Source: Streptomyces deccanensis
GTDB lineage: Bacteria > Actinomycetota > Actinomycetes > Streptomycetales > Streptomycetaceae
Direction of reading: 5' to 3'
Assembly: GCF_022385335.1 (NCBI RefSeq)
Contig: NZ_CP092431.1
Location: 8,184,001 to 8,248,000 of the forward strand
DNA: 64,000 nt
The notes under the pieces were generated by a model. That model made no database searches and was not told the origin of the DNA. It saw nothing but the letters and a program-made list of their open reading frames with translations. Within the stretch, counting starts at the first letter, position 1; every line of letters begins with the position of its first letter. Of this stretch, positions 42,344-51,074 are shown piece after piece. Made by a program: the position numbers and the translations under genes.

Positions 42344-43858
42344 TCACATGTGGACCACGGGGGCGGCGTCGGGGTCGTGGACGGGGGCGCCGCGCCGGTA
42401 GAGCAGGAAGCTGACGACGACACCGGCCACGAAGAAGAGGGCGGACCACCAGTACGCGGTCGAGTAGGCCTCCAGACCGGCCTGGGCGACGACGGCGGGG
42501 TCCTTCGGGTTCCGGCCGACCAGATACTCCGCGGCGGCGCTGGTGGAGAGGGTGTTGAGCAGGGCGGTGCCGAGGGAGCCGCCGACCTGCTGCATGGTGT
42601 TGACGGCGGCGGAGGCGACACCCGCGTCCTCGGCGGCCACCCCGTCCGTGGCCAGACTCATCGCGGGGGCCATGATCAGCCCGAAGCCGAGTCCGGCGAG
42701 GACCAGCGGCGGCAGGATGTCGGTGGTGTACGAGCTGTGCAGATCGAGGGCGGTCAGCCAGGCCATCGCGGCGGCGGCCATGCCCATGCCCAGCGGGACC
42801 ACCGGCTTGGGGCCGAGGCGCGGTACGAGCACCGTGGACGCGAGCGTCGAGGTCAGCATCAGCCCGGCGATCATGGGCAAGAAGGCCAGACCGGTCTCGA
42901 TGGGCGTGTAGCCGAGGCTCTGCTGCAGGTAGTAGGTGAGGAAGAGGAAGACACCGAACATGCCGGCGCCGATGATCAGCACGGAGACGAACGACGCGCC
43001 GCGGTTCCGGTCGAGCAGGACGCGCAGGGGCAGCAGCGGATGCGGCGAGCGGGTCTGCCACACCGTGAACGCGGCCAGCAGGACCGCCCCGGCGAGCAGG
43101 AAGCCCCAGGTGGCCGGGGCGTCCCAGTCGTGGCTCTCGGCGTTGGAGAAGCCGTAGACCAGGCAGAACAGTCCGGCGGAGACCAGGACCGCGCCGGGTA
43201 CGTCGATCCTGGCGGTCCTGTCGCGGCTGCCGCGGCCGAGCAGGACCAGCCCGCCGACGAAGGCCGCCGCGGCGAAGACGAGGTTGACGTACAGGGTCCA
43301 GCGCCAGTCGAGGTGCTCGGTCAGGACGCCCCCGAGCAGCAGGCCGACGGCACCGCCGGCGCCCGCGATCGCGCCGTAGACACCGAAGGCCCTGCCGCGC
43401 TCCCTGGGGTCGGTGAACGTCGTGGTCAGCAGCGACAGGGCGGCCGGGGCGAGCAGCGCCCCGAAGAGGCCCTGGCCCGCCCGGGCGGCGACGAGCATCT
43501 CGAAGCTGCCGGCCGCGCCGCCGACGGCGGAGGCGACGGCGAAGCCCACCAGCCCCACCAGGAAGGTCGGCTTGCGGCCGAACAGGTCCGCCGCGCGGCC
43601 CCCGAGCAGCAGCAGGCTGCCGAAGGCGAGGGCGTAGGCGGTGACGATCCACTGCCGGTCGCCGTCCGAGAAGCCCAGGTCCTGCTGGGCCGAGGGCAGC
43701 GCGATGTTCACGATCGTGGCGTCCAGCACCACCATCAGCTGGGCCAGGCCGATGACGGCGAGGATCCACCAGCGGTGGCGGTGCGGCGGGTCGACGGTCG
43801 CCGGGGGCGGCGGGGGTCCGGACGTGCCGGTCCGGGTGCCGGAGACGGTTCGAGGCAT
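42344..43858 (-). CDS. MFS transporter, DHA2 (14-TM) drug exporter family
   Basis: A 504-residue inner-membrane exporter that uses the proton gradient. Start ATG 43858 (MPRTVSGTRTG) was preferred to a 30-residue longer form because AGGAG lies about 8 bases upstream. The DHA2 signatures are visible: IGLAQLMVVLDATIVNIALP, WIVTAYALAFGSLLLLGGRA followed by ADLFGRK, and the motif C-like region GAIAGAGGAVGLLLGGVLTE. About 14 hydrophobic segments are seen. It diverges from a TetR regulator across a region with a large perfect palindrome, so it is probably repressed until an exported compound binds the regulator. Confidence 0.93.
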   Translation of the reverse strand: MPRTVSGTRTGTSGPPPPPATVDPPHRHRWWILAVIGLAQLMVVLDATIVNIALPSAQQDLGFSDGDRQWIVTAYALAFGSLLLLGGRAADLFGRKPTFLVGLVGFAVASAVGGAAGSFEMLVAARAGQGLFGALLAPAALSLLTTTFTDPRERGRAFGVYGAIAGAGGAVGLLLGGVLTEHLDWRWTLYVNLVFAAAAFVGGLVLLGRGSRDRTARIDVPGAVLVSAGLFCLVYGFSNAESHDWDAPATWGFLLAGAVLLAAFTVWQTRSPHPLLPLRVLLDRNRGASFVSVLIIGAGMFGVFLFLTYYLQQSLGYTPIETGLAFLPMIAGLMLTSTLASTVLVPRLGPKPVVPLGMGMAAAAMAWLTALDLHSSYTTDILPPLVLAGLGFGLIMAPAMSLATDGVAAEDAGVASAAVNTMQQVGGSLGTALLNTLSTSAAAEYLVGRNPKDPAVVAQAGLEAYSTAYWWSALFFVAGVVVSFLLYRRGAPVHDPDAAPVVHM

Positions 43859-43942
43859 GACGGAACTCCTGAGGAGGCGAGGGTTCGGGAAGCCGCGGCG
43901 TTGCGGGAAGCCACGGCGGGCGAGCGGGGCGACGACCCGCTC

Positions 43943-43980
43943 TGACACCTGTCAGATTAACGGTAATCTGACAGGTGTCA
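43943..43980. promoter_or_regulatory. Large TetR-type operator palindrome between exporter and tetR
   Basis: The left arm TGACACCTGTCAGATTA (43943-43959) and the right arm TAATCTGACAGGTGTCA (43964-43980) are exact reverse complements with a 4-base centre. Each arm contains its own palindrome with TGACA and TGTCA half-sites (TGACACCTGTCA and TGACAGGTGTCA), so two TetR dimers could bind. The AT-rich middle (GATTAACGGTAATC) is where the two divergent promoters could overlap. Confidence 0.75.
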
Positions 43981-44050
43981 AATAACGGGCCCGTGGGTCC
44001 CTAAAATGGGCGCGGACCACCCGCACCGCCTACGGGCAGGCGCCCGAGCG

Positions 44051-44728
44051 ATGGAGACAAGCGTGGGAGCACGAGCCGAATCCGCCCGTCGGCCGGGACG
44101 TCCCGGCGCGGACACTCCCGCCCTGCCGGAGGAGGAGAGCATCCTCCGGCGCGGCCTGGAGGCCTTCGCCGAGCTGGGCTACGACCGGGCGTCCGCCCGC
44201 GAACTCGCCCGCCGCCTGGGCGTCAGCCACAACTTCATCAACGACCGCTACGGCTCCAAGGCCGCGTTCTGGCGCGCGGTGGTGGACTCCGCCCTGGGGG
44301 CGCAGGTGGCCCGTATGCCCGCGTCCGACCCCTCGCTCGACGACGAGGAGAACCTGCGGCGGCTGATCACCGCCTTCTACCGGACCGCCGCCGACACCCC
44401 CCTGGTCGGCCGTCTCTTCGTCGACGAACTCAACCAGGACACCGAGCGGTTGGACTACCTCTACGACAACTACATCGGTGTCGTCGTGGGCGAGATGGCG
44501 TCCTGCGTCGATCGTCTCGTCGCCGCCGGACGGATGGCCCCCGTCCCGATGGACGTGCTGTTCTTCGCCGTCGTCCCGACGGTCTCCGGCATGCTCGACG
44601 TGCCCCTCGCCCGCCGCCTCGGCCGCACCGACGCCTCCTCTCCCGAACGGATCGCCGCCACGGCGGAGTCACTGGCGTCGCTCGTGCTCGACGGGTTGCT
44701 CGGGACGGGCGGGAAGGGGCGCTCCTGA
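44051..44728 (+). CDS. TetR/AcrR family transcriptional regulator
   Basis: A 225-residue repressor. The start is ATG 44051 or GTG 44063; the latter has the better ribosome binding site (GGAG about 8 bases upstream). The N-terminal helix-turn-helix is in ILRRGLEAFAELGYDRASAR followed by ELARRLGVSHNFINDRYGSK and AAFWRAVV. The C-terminal ligand-binding domain is helical (LRRLITAFYRTAADTPLVGR). It diverges from the DHA2 exporter gene and probably controls it and itself through the palindrome between them. The inducer is unknown. Confidence 0.92.
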   Translation: METSVGARAESARRPGRPGADTPALPEEESILRRGLEAFAELGYDRASARELARRLGVSHNFINDRYGSKAAFWRAVVDSALGAQVARMPASDPSLDDEENLRRLITAFYRTAADTPLVGRLFVDELNQDTERLDYLYDNYIGVVVGEMASCVDRLVAAGRMAPVPMDVLFFAVVPTVSGMLDVPLARRLGRTDASSPERIAATAESLASLVLDGLLGTGGKGRS

Positions 44729-44760
44729 GTCCGGGGCCGTCCTGCCGGGGCCCCGGGAGG

Positions 44761-45891
44761 TCACTCCGCGTGGGCCGGGATCCGCAGCTCCACCTCCCAG
44801 CCGCCGTCGGCCGTCGGGCCCGACTCCAGGGTGCCGCCGAGGAGTTCGGCGCGTTCCCGCAGCCCGACGAGGCCCTGCCGGGAACCGGGGAGCGGCAGGG
44901 AAGGGCGGACGGCGGGAGTGTTGGTGACGGTGGCACCGAAGGACGCGCCGTCGTCGGCACACCACAGCCGTACGGTGGCGGTGGCGCCCGGGGCGTGCTT
45001 GCGGACGTTGGTGAGGGCCTCCTGCACCGTGCGGTAGACGGCGCGCTGGGCGGGGGTGCCGATGTCCGGCGGGAGTTCACCCGTCAGGTCGGTCTCGATC
45101 CCGCTGGTGGTGACCAGCCGGTGGAGGTCGGCCAGGGTGGGCTGCGGCGTGAGTTCCGTGGCCCGGCCGCCGGAGGCGCGCAGCAGGGTCACCATGTGGC
45201 GCAGTTCGTCGAGCGTGTCGACGCTGAGGGAACGGATGGTGCGGGCGCCCTCCTTGGCCTCCGGGTCCCGGGCGGCGACCTGCAGCGCGCCGGCCTGCAC
45301 GGCGATCAGGCTGACCTGGTGGGAGACGACGTCGTGCATCTCACGGGCCAGCTGGGCGCGTTCGCGGGCGAGCACGGCCTGCGAGTGCAACAGCCGCTCG
45401 TGTTCCCGCGCGTCCTCGATCTCGACCAGCCGGCCCGCCAGGTCCCGCCGCGCCTGCACGAGTTGGCCCAGCAGGACGGGGGCGGCGGCGGTGGCGAGTT
45501 GGTAGAAGAAGAACACGACCGTCCAGTTGCGGTCGTGCGAGCTGACGTCGTTCAGCGGCCAGGGGGTGGCGGAGGCGAGCGCGAACAGCACGGCGCACAT
45601 GCCGAGCAGACGGCGGTCGCGTGACCGTTCCGCCAGGGTGAACAGGGCCGCGAACGGGGCGAACATGACCTCCAGCAACAGGGCGGCCGGCAGCGTGCAC
45701 GCGAAGACCGCGAGCGGGAACCGCCGACGCAGCGCGAGGGCGGCACAGCCCCCGGCCGCGATCGCCGTGGCGAGGGGCGAGGCGTCCCACAGGTTGAGCA
45801 CGAGGTCGACGACCGCGATCGCGACGACCGCGGCGTCCACCACCGGCTCCGGCACCCGGGCCCACCACGCCCCCGGTCTCCGCGAGGTCAT
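44761..45891 (-). CDS. Two-component sensor histidine kinase (NarL-type partner, HisKA_3)
   Basis: A 376-residue membrane sensor. It begins at ATG 45891, overlapping the end of the response regulator gene (ATGA). The N-terminal half has several hydrophobic segments (VPEPVVDAAVVAIAVVDLVL; SPLATAIAAGGCAALAL; LAVFACTLPAALLLEVMFAP). A coiled region (LVQARRDLAGRLVEIEDARE) leads to the dimerisation domain with the phosphoacceptor His in AREMHDVVSHQVSLIAVQ. The ATPase domain has VQEALTNVRKHAPGATATVR and RQGLVGLRERAELLGGTLES. The signal is unknown; there is no long extracellular domain, so it may sense a membrane or intracellular cue. Confidence 0.92.
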   Translation of the reverse strand: MTSRRPGAWWARVPEPVVDAAVVAIAVVDLVLNLWDASPLATAIAAGGCAALALRRRFPLAVFACTLPAALLLEVMFAPFAALFTLAERSRDRRLLGMCAVLFALASATPWPLNDVSSHDRNWTVVFFFYQLATAAAPVLLGQLVQARRDLAGRLVEIEDAREHERLLHSQAVLARERAQLAREMHDVVSHQVSLIAVQAGALQVAARDPEAKEGARTIRSLSVDTLDELRHMVTLLRASGGRATELTPQPTLADLHRLVTTSGIETDLTGELPPDIGTPAQRAVYRTVQEALTNVRKHAPGATATVRLWCADDGASFGATVTNTPAVRPSLPLPGSRQGLVGLRERAELLGGTLESGPTADGGWEVELRIPAHAE

Positions 45892-46565
45892 CGGCCCGCC
45901 TCCGGCGAGCACCGCGAGCCGCCGTCGAGCAGCCCGGCCCGCTGTGCGAGCAGCGCGGCCTGCACCCGGCTGCTCACCCGCAACTTGCCGAGGATCGCGC
46001 TGACATGATCTTTCACCGTGCCCGCGCTGAGGTGGACACGGGCACCGATGTCGGCGTTCGACAGACCCTCCGCGATCAACACGAGCACCTCCCGCTCGCG
46101 TCCGGTGAGCCGTCCCACACGGGCGGCCTCCAGGTCGTCGACTGCCTGGCCCCCGGGGTGGCTCTGCCAGACGGCCCGGGAGGCCTTCGGTGACATCACC
46201 ACCCCGCCGGCCGTCAACGTCCGCACCAGCTGGGCGAGTTGCTCGGGCTCGGTGTCCTTGAGCAGGAAGCCGGCCGCGCCGGACCGCAGCGCGGTGAGGA
46301 TGTACTCGTCGGCGTCGAACGTCGTCAGCATCGCCACCACCGGCGGTTCCGGCAGCGCGCGCAGTTCCCGCAGCACGGTCAGGCCGTCGACGTCCGGCAT
46401 CCGGATGTCGAGCAGCACCACGTCCGGCGCCTCCCGCCGCACGGTCTCGACCGCGTCCGCGCCCGTCGCCGTCGCGACGACCTCGATGTCCTGCGCCGCG
46501 CTCAGGATCAGCTTGAAGCCGGACCGCACCAGGGCCTCGTCGTCGACCACCATCACCCGGATCAC
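45888..46565 (-). CDS. LuxR/NarL family response regulator
   Basis: A 225-residue regulator with GTG start at 46565. The receiver domain has the acidic pair VVDDE, the phosphorylated Asp53 in LLDIRMPDVDG, the conserved Thr/Ser region in MLTTFDADEY, and Lys in FLLKDTEPEQ. The C-terminal LuxR helix-turn-helix is LTGREREVLVLIAEGLSNAD followed by IGARVHLSAGTVKDHVSAIL. It is translationally coupled to the histidine kinase gene downstream, and the two form one signalling pair. Target genes are not evident. Confidence 0.93.
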   Translation of the reverse strand: MIRVMVVDDEALVRSGFKLILSAAQDIEVVATATGADAVETVRREAPDVVLLDIRMPDVDGLTVLRELRALPEPPVVAMLTTFDADEYILTALRSGAAGFLLKDTEPEQLAQLVRTLTAGGVVMSPKASRAVWQSHPGGQAVDDLEAARVGRLTGREREVLVLIAEGLSNADIGARVHLSAGTVKDHVSAILGKLRVSSRVQAALLAQRAGLLDGGSRCSPEAGR

Positions 46566-46876
46566 ACGCGTCCCGCCTCGTCGTCCCGTGCGCGCGCCGC
46601 CGCCCGCACCTCACCGTCCACTGCCACCCCTCCGACCGTAGAGCGGCACCGCCCCCGAACGACGACCGGGCCCCACACTCCCGCCACTCGGGGGGAGCGT
46701 TCCAGCCGTACGGGGGGAGAGCGGGGCCGACGCCGGGGCGGACGACAGGAGGGGCTGCGGCTCTCCGGGGCTCTGCGAGGCCGAGCCGAGCCGCCGCTAC
46801 GGATCCGCCGACCGGTGGCTTTCGGTGGCCTCCGTGGGCGTCCCGGTGGTCCCGGTGGCTCGCGGAGGCGGGCCGG
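46566..46876. other. 311-base region without a supported gene
   Basis: It lies between the response regulator start and the end of the PaaX-type gene, both on the minus strand. It is GC-rich with uneven codon bias in all frames. The promoter of the two-component operon should lie here, but no convincing -35/-10 pair or inverted repeat was found. Confidence 0.35.
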
Positions 46877-47767
46877 TCAGTCCCGGCGCAGCGGCACCGT
46901 GTCGAGCAGCTCGACGGCTGTCCGCCGGGCCGGGGTGGCCGTCAGTTCGGCGAGGTGGCGGAAGGTCTCCTCGGCCGGGCGGGCGGGCCAGTCGGACGGG
47001 AGGTGCCGGGCGGGGAGCCGGGGGTCGGTGCGGATGGTCCACAGCCACTCACTGACCAGCCGCAGCCGGGTGCCGATCGGATCGCCGCCCGGGCCGGCCC
47101 CCGATCCCAGGAGGGCCGTCCAGCGTTTGTCGAAGGTGACGTAGCGGGCGGCGATGCTCTCCAGGTCCCAGGTGTCGCGGATCATCAGCTCGATGTCGGT
47201 GGCCACGTCCGCCTGGGCGTGGAAGATCTTGACGTGGTCGGTGAGCCCGAGCTCGGCGACGACGCCGGCGATGTCGACGTTCCCGGGAGCGATCCAGAGC
47301 CCGCTGTAGAGGGCGCCGAACCCGGACCAGGTCAGCCGCGAACGCAGGTCGTGCCGCTGGCGTTTCCAGGAGTCGGGGAGGGAGAAGCCGAGGAGGGTCC
47401 AGGTGCCGTCCCAGTCGTCGTTGACCGCGCCCTGCTCCCAGATGCGGGTGTGGCCGTCCCACAGGACGCGCGACGCCTGCGGGCTGAGGCCGAAGTACAT
47501 CTTGCGGCCCTCGCGTTGGCGCCGCAGCAGACCGCGGTTGACCATCCGGGTCAGGGTGGAACGTACGGCCTGTTCACCGACGCCGACGCGGCCGAGCACG
47601 TCGATGATGCTGCCCGAGTACACGCACAGATCACCGTCGCCCTCCTCCAGCACGTGGTTGCCGAAGAAGGCGAGCATGAGCGACTGCGGGCGCGGCTGCG
47701 GGCCGTCCGAGGCGTCGCCGTCGGGGGTGCCGCTGTCCGGGGTGTCCAGGATGTCGTAGTCCTCCAC
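46877..47767 (-). CDS. PaaX family transcriptional regulator
   Basis: A 296-residue regulator starting at GTG 47767 (VEDYDILDTPDSG). After an Asp/Gly/Pro-rich N-terminus it has the PaaX winged-helix domain: QSLMLAFFGNHVLEEGDGDL, then SIIDVLGRVGVGEQAVRSTL followed by TRMVNRGLLRRQREGRKMYF. The central and C-terminal PaaX domains include WDGTWTLLGFSLPDSWKRQR and GALYSGLWIAPGNVDIAGVV. PaaX members repress phenylacetate or related aromatic-acid degradation genes; here no paa gene is adjacent, so the regulon is unknown. A hairpin separates it from the upstream MHS transporter gene. Confidence 0.88.
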   Translation of the reverse strand: MEDYDILDTPDSGTPDGDASDGPQPRPQSLMLAFFGNHVLEEGDGDLCVYSGSIIDVLGRVGVGEQAVRSTLTRMVNRGLLRRQREGRKMYFGLSPQASRVLWDGHTRIWEQGAVNDDWDGTWTLLGFSLPDSWKRQRHDLRSRLTWSGFGALYSGLWIAPGNVDIAGVVAELGLTDHVKIFHAQADVATDIELMIRDTWDLESIAARYVTFDKRWTALLGSGAGPGGDPIGTRLRLVSEWLWTIRTDPRLPARHLPSDWPARPAEETFRHLAELTATPARRTAVELLDTVPLRRD

Positions 47768-47798
47768 GGGGGCAAGCGTACGACCGCCCGCCGTACGT

Positions 47799-47832
47799 GG
47801 TTCCCCGCGCCCCGGAAGGGGTGCGGGGAACC
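47799..47832 (-). terminator. Strong hairpin after the MHS transporter (dispersed repeat copy 3)
   Basis: Arms GGTTCCCCGCGCCCC (47799-47813) and GGGGTGCGGGGAACC (47818-47832) pair over 15 positions with one mismatch (or a wobble pair in RNA), around a GGAA loop. It lies 20 bases past the stop of the minus-strand transporter gene, as a terminator should. The core matches the repeats at 2226-2299 and near 20,700. Confidence 0.6.
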
Positions 47833-47851
47833 GCACGAGAAGCGCCACCTT

Positions 47852-49222
47852 CTAGGACGCCACCCCTTCCTTCACGGCGTCCTCGGCGACCGTCGCCTCG
47901 CCCAGGGACTCCCGGTGCGTCTCGCGTACGAACCACACGGTCACCGCCGTGATCGCGGCACCCCCGCAGATCAGCAGGGCGACCGGCGTCCCGGAACCCC
48001 CGTTCGCCGCGACCAGGCTCCCGGCGATCATCGGGGAGAACCCCGCCCCGATCAGCGTGGCGAGCTGATAGCCCAGCGAGGCCCCGGTGTAGCGGACCCG
48101 CGTGCCGAACATCTCGGTCAGCAGCGCCCCCAGCGGCCCGTACATCACCGACTGGGCGATGCCGTGCCCCAGCACGACCGCGAGGATCAGCAGCCCCGGC
48201 GAGCGGGAGTCCACCAGTGCCAGGACCGGGAAGGCGAGGGCGGCAGAGGCGACGGCACCGGCCAGGACCACCGGGCGGCGCCCGACACGGTCGGACAGCG
48301 CCGACGCGCACGGCAGCACCACCAGCGCCACCGCCGCGGACACCGTCAACGCCGTGAGCACCTGCGGCCGGGGATAGCCGATCCCCGTCGCGTACGCGAT
48401 CAGATAACTGGTCAGCAGCGACTGCGCGGTGAACGCGCCGATCCCCACACACGCCGCCAGCACCAGCGCGCGCGGCCGGCGCAGCACGTCGACGATCGGC
48501 ATCCGGGCCTCCGCCCGGTCCTTCTTGACCTTGGTGAAGAGGGGGCTCTCCACGACCTTGAGGCGGACGAAGAGCCCGACGCCCAGCAGCACCACGCTCA
48601 GCAGGAACGGCACCCGCCATCCCCACGCCGCGAACTGGTCCCTGGGCATGGCCACCACGAGCGTCACGACCAGCGAGGACAGCAGGGAGCCCAGCGGCGC
48701 TCCCATCTGCGTGAAGCTCGACCACAGGCCGCGCCGCCGCTCACCGGCGTGTTCGACGACCATCAGCGTGGCCCCGCCCCACTCACCGCCGATGGCGACG
48801 CCCTGCACCACCCGCAGGGTGATCAGCAGCACGGGCGCCCACACGCCGATGGTGTCGTAGGTGGGCAGCAGACCGATGAGGAAGCTCGCGCCGCCCATCA
48901 GACCCATCGTCAGCAGCAGCATCGACTTACGGCCCAGCCGGTCGCCGAAGTGCCCGAACACGATCCCGCCCAGCGGACGGGCGACATACCCGGCGGCGAA
49001 CGTGCCGAACGCGGCGATCGTGCCCACGGCCGGATCCGCGCCGGGGAAGAACAGCTCCCCGAACACCAGCGCGGCGACCGTTCCGTAGACGAGGAAGTCG
49101 TAGAACTCGACAGCGGTGCCGAGCAGTCCGGACAGCGCCACGCGACGCAACTGACGCGTGCGTTCGGTCTGTTCGGCCTGTGCGGAGTTCGGGGGTGGTG
49201 AAGCGACGGGGGACGAGGGCAT
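47852..49222 (-). CDS. MFS transporter, metabolite:H+ symporter (MHS) family
   Basis: A 456-residue inner-membrane transporter of the ProP/ShiA-like MHS group. Start ATG 49222 (MPSSPVASPPPNSAQ). Signatures include ALSGLLGTAVEFYDFLVYGT, FGTFAAGYVARPLGGIVFGH followed by FGDRLGRK, and VVQGVAIGGEWGGATLMVVE, all typical of MHS proteins that import carboxylates, osmolytes or similar solutes. About 12 hydrophobic segments are seen. It diverges from the SDR-like gene. The substrate is unknown; proximity to the PaaX-type regulator hints at an aromatic or carboxylic acid, which is inference. Confidence 0.92.
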   Translation of the reverse strand: MPSSPVASPPPNSAQAEQTERTRQLRRVALSGLLGTAVEFYDFLVYGTVAALVFGELFFPGADPAVGTIAAFGTFAAGYVARPLGGIVFGHFGDRLGRKSMLLLTMGLMGGASFLIGLLPTYDTIGVWAPVLLITLRVVQGVAIGGEWGGATLMVVEHAGERRRGLWSSFTQMGAPLGSLLSSLVVTLVVAMPRDQFAAWGWRVPFLLSVVLLGVGLFVRLKVVESPLFTKVKKDRAEARMPIVDVLRRPRALVLAACVGIGAFTAQSLLTSYLIAYATGIGYPRPQVLTALTVSAAVALVVLPCASALSDRVGRRPVVLAGAVASAALAFPVLALVDSRSPGLLILAVVLGHGIAQSVMYGPLGALLTEMFGTRVRYTGASLGYQLATLIGAGFSPMIAGSLVAANGGSGTPVALLICGGAAITAVTVWFVRETHRESLGEATVAEDAVKEGVAS

Positions 49223-49378
49223 CGCGGTCTCCCTGGGCCGGGGGAAGGACACCGCGAACTTAGGTGCTTGTCTGATCGTCGTCAAGAAAGTGCACAACAT
49301 TGACAGCTCGGGGACAGTGGGGTCCGTCAACAACCGTGGGGACCGTCGAGCCCGTTCCGTCAGGGAGGCACACAAGCC

Positions 49379-50044
49379 ATGACCACCATCGCCGTCATCG
49401 GAGCCGGGCCGGGTCTCGGCGCGGCCGTCGCCCGTCGCTTCGGCCGTGAGGGGTTCGCCGTGGCGCTGGTCGCCCGGGACCCGGAGCGAACGAAGGCACT
49501 CGCCGCCGAACTGGCCGACGAAGGCGTCACCGCGCAGGGGTTCGCCGCCGACGTACGTGACCCGCGGGCCCTGACCGCCGCGCTGGACGCGGCGCACGCG
49601 GCGCTGGGTCCGATCGAGGTCCTCCAGTACAGCCCGCTGCCGCACCCGGACTTCATGCGGCCCGTGCTGGAGACGAGCCACACCGACCTGGTCGGCCCGA
49701 TCGAGTTCTCCGTCTACGGCGCGGTCGCCGCCGTACGGCAGGTGCTGCCCGGTATGCGCGCCCTCGGCCGCGGCACGATCCTGTTCGTCAACGGCGGCAC
49801 GGCCGTGGTCCCGCACCCCGACCGGGCCGGGACGTCCATCGCGTTCGCCGCCGAGAGCGCCTACGGCCACCTGCTGCACGACACCCTCGGGGCCGAGGGC
49901 GTCCATGTCGCGCAGCTGGTGGTGCCCGGCGCGATCGTCCCCGGGCACCCGCGCAAGGATCCGGCCGTCCTCGCCGACACCCTCTGGGGCATCCACCGCG
50001 ACCGCCACGGCTTCCGGCACTTCGCCGACGACCTCGACGCCTGA
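49379..50044 (+). CDS. SDR family (NAD(P)-binding) protein with atypical active site
   Basis: A 221-residue Rossmann protein. The nucleotide-binding turn is IGAGPGLGAAVARRFGREGF and the acidic region FAADVRDPRALTAAL follows. The catalytic core is unusual: the region that normally has NNAG reads QYSPLPHP, and the Tyr-x-x-x-Lys motif is replaced by Y162-GHLL with Leu at the Lys position. It may act as a non-classical or non-catalytic member. A GGGAGG site precedes the ATG. The gene diverges from the MHS transporter gene. Confidence 0.8.
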   Translation: MTTIAVIGAGPGLGAAVARRFGREGFAVALVARDPERTKALAAELADEGVTAQGFAADVRDPRALTAALDAAHAALGPIEVLQYSPLPHPDFMRPVLETSHTDLVGPIEFSVYGAVAAVRQVLPGMRALGRGTILFVNGGTAVVPHPDRAGTSIAFAAESAYGHLLHDTLGAEGVHVAQLVVPGAIVPGHPRKDPAVLADTLWGIHRDRHGFRHFADDLDA

Positions 50045-50102
50045 CGGTCGGCACGGTCGGTACAGTCGGCGCGCGGGCGTCCGCGCGCGGTGTCAGGCTG
50101 AA

Positions 50103-50132
50103 GGCACAGGTACAGGTACAGGCACAGGCACC
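50103..50132. repeat. Hexanucleotide tandem repeat upstream of the VOC gene
   Basis: Five units of GG(C/T)ACA (last one GGCACC) lie head to tail, ending 21 bases upstream of the VOC protein start. Copy number could vary by slippage and change promoter or leader spacing; no functional evidence. Confidence 0.6.
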
Positions 50133-50153
50133 GAGAACGCGAAGGGGAATCCC

Positions 50154-50963
50154 GTGATCACCACTGACCTGAAGCCCGGCTCCCCCTGCTGGCTGGACCT
50201 CGGCGTGCGCGACATCCCGGCCGCGGCGGCCTTCTACCGGGCGGTGCTGGGCTGGGAGTACGAGCCCATGGGCGGCGAGGCCGAGGGGGAGGAGGCGGAG
50301 GGCTCGGGCGGAGTCTTCCGCAAGGACGGCAAGGTCGTCGGCGGGCTCGGCGAACTCACCGAACAGGGCGCGCGCTCGGCCTGGATGATCTACTACACCG
50401 TCACCGACGCGGACGCCACGACGCGGGCCGTCGAGGGCGCCGGCGGCACGGTGCGGGTGCCGTCGAGGGACCTGGGCGACTGGGGGCGGATGGCGCAGTA
50501 CAGCGATCCGCTCGGCGGCCAGTTCGCCGTCTGGCAGCCGGGGACGAACGCCGGCTTCGAACTCGCGGACGAGCCCGGCTCGCTGTCCTGGACCGAGCTC
50601 TACACGACCGACGTCGCGGCCGCCAAGGAGTTCTACGGCGGCGTGCTCGGCTGGCAGTTCGGCGAGATGCCGATGCCGGGCGACGGGGGCTCGTACACGC
50701 TCGTCACCCCCGCCGGGCTCCCCGAGGAGCGGATGCAGGGCGGCCTGATGCAGCTCCGCGCCGAGGACCTCAGCCTGAACGGCGGACGGCCGTACTGGCA
50801 CCCCGTCTTCGCCGTCACCGACTGTGACGCGGCCGTGGCGGCGGTCACCGGGAACGGCGGCAGTGTGCAGATGGGCCCCGAGGACGCGCCGGGCGTCGGG
50901 CGGCTGGCCGTCTGCCTCGACCCGTCGGACGCCGACTTCGTCGTCCTCGCCGCCGAGAGCTGA
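50154..50963 (+). CDS. VOC (glyoxalase/bleomycin-resistance fold) protein, two domains
   Basis: A 269-residue protein made of two VOC modules. The GTG start (VITTDLKPGSPCWLDLGVRD) follows a GAAGGGGA site. The first module runs over about residues 10-130 (AAAAFYRAVLGWEYEPMGGE; RMAQYSDPLGGQFAVWQPG) and the second over about 140-267 (SWTELYTTDVAAAKEFYGGV; VGRLAVCLDPSDADFVVLAA). This tandem arrangement is common in actinobacterial VOC proteins of unknown substrate. A 12-bp hairpin follows the stop. Confidence 0.88.
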   Translation: MITTDLKPGSPCWLDLGVRDIPAAAAFYRAVLGWEYEPMGGEAEGEEAEGSGGVFRKDGKVVGGLGELTEQGARSAWMIYYTVTDADATTRAVEGAGGTVRVPSRDLGDWGRMAQYSDPLGGQFAVWQPGTNAGFELADEPGSLSWTELYTTDVAAAKEFYGGVLGWQFGEMPMPGDGGSYTLVTPAGLPEERMQGGLMQLRAEDLSLNGGRPYWHPVFAVTDCDAAVAAVTGNGGSVQMGPEDAPGVGRLAVCLDPSDADFVVLAAES

Positions 50964-51004
50964 CCCGCCCGCACCCCGCCCGCACCCCTCCCACGTACCT
51001 CCTC

Positions 51005-51031
51005 ACGCCACCGTCCCCGGGACGGTGGCGT
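51005..51031 (+). terminator. Hairpin terminator after the VOC gene
   Basis: Arms ACGCCACCGTCC (51005-51016) and GGACGGTGGCGT (51020-51031) are exact reverse complements with a 3-base loop, 42 bases after the VOC stop codon. No T-tract follows. Confidence 0.6.
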
Positions 51032-51074
51032 GCTCACCGTTGCGGAAAACGGGAACAGCGTCCATCATCCCACC

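Noticed and set aside
46239-47144. A 301-residue plus-strand frame across the response regulator and downstream gap
   Set aside because: Shadow frame with Arg/Gly-rich low-complexity composition; the minus strand holds the real genes.
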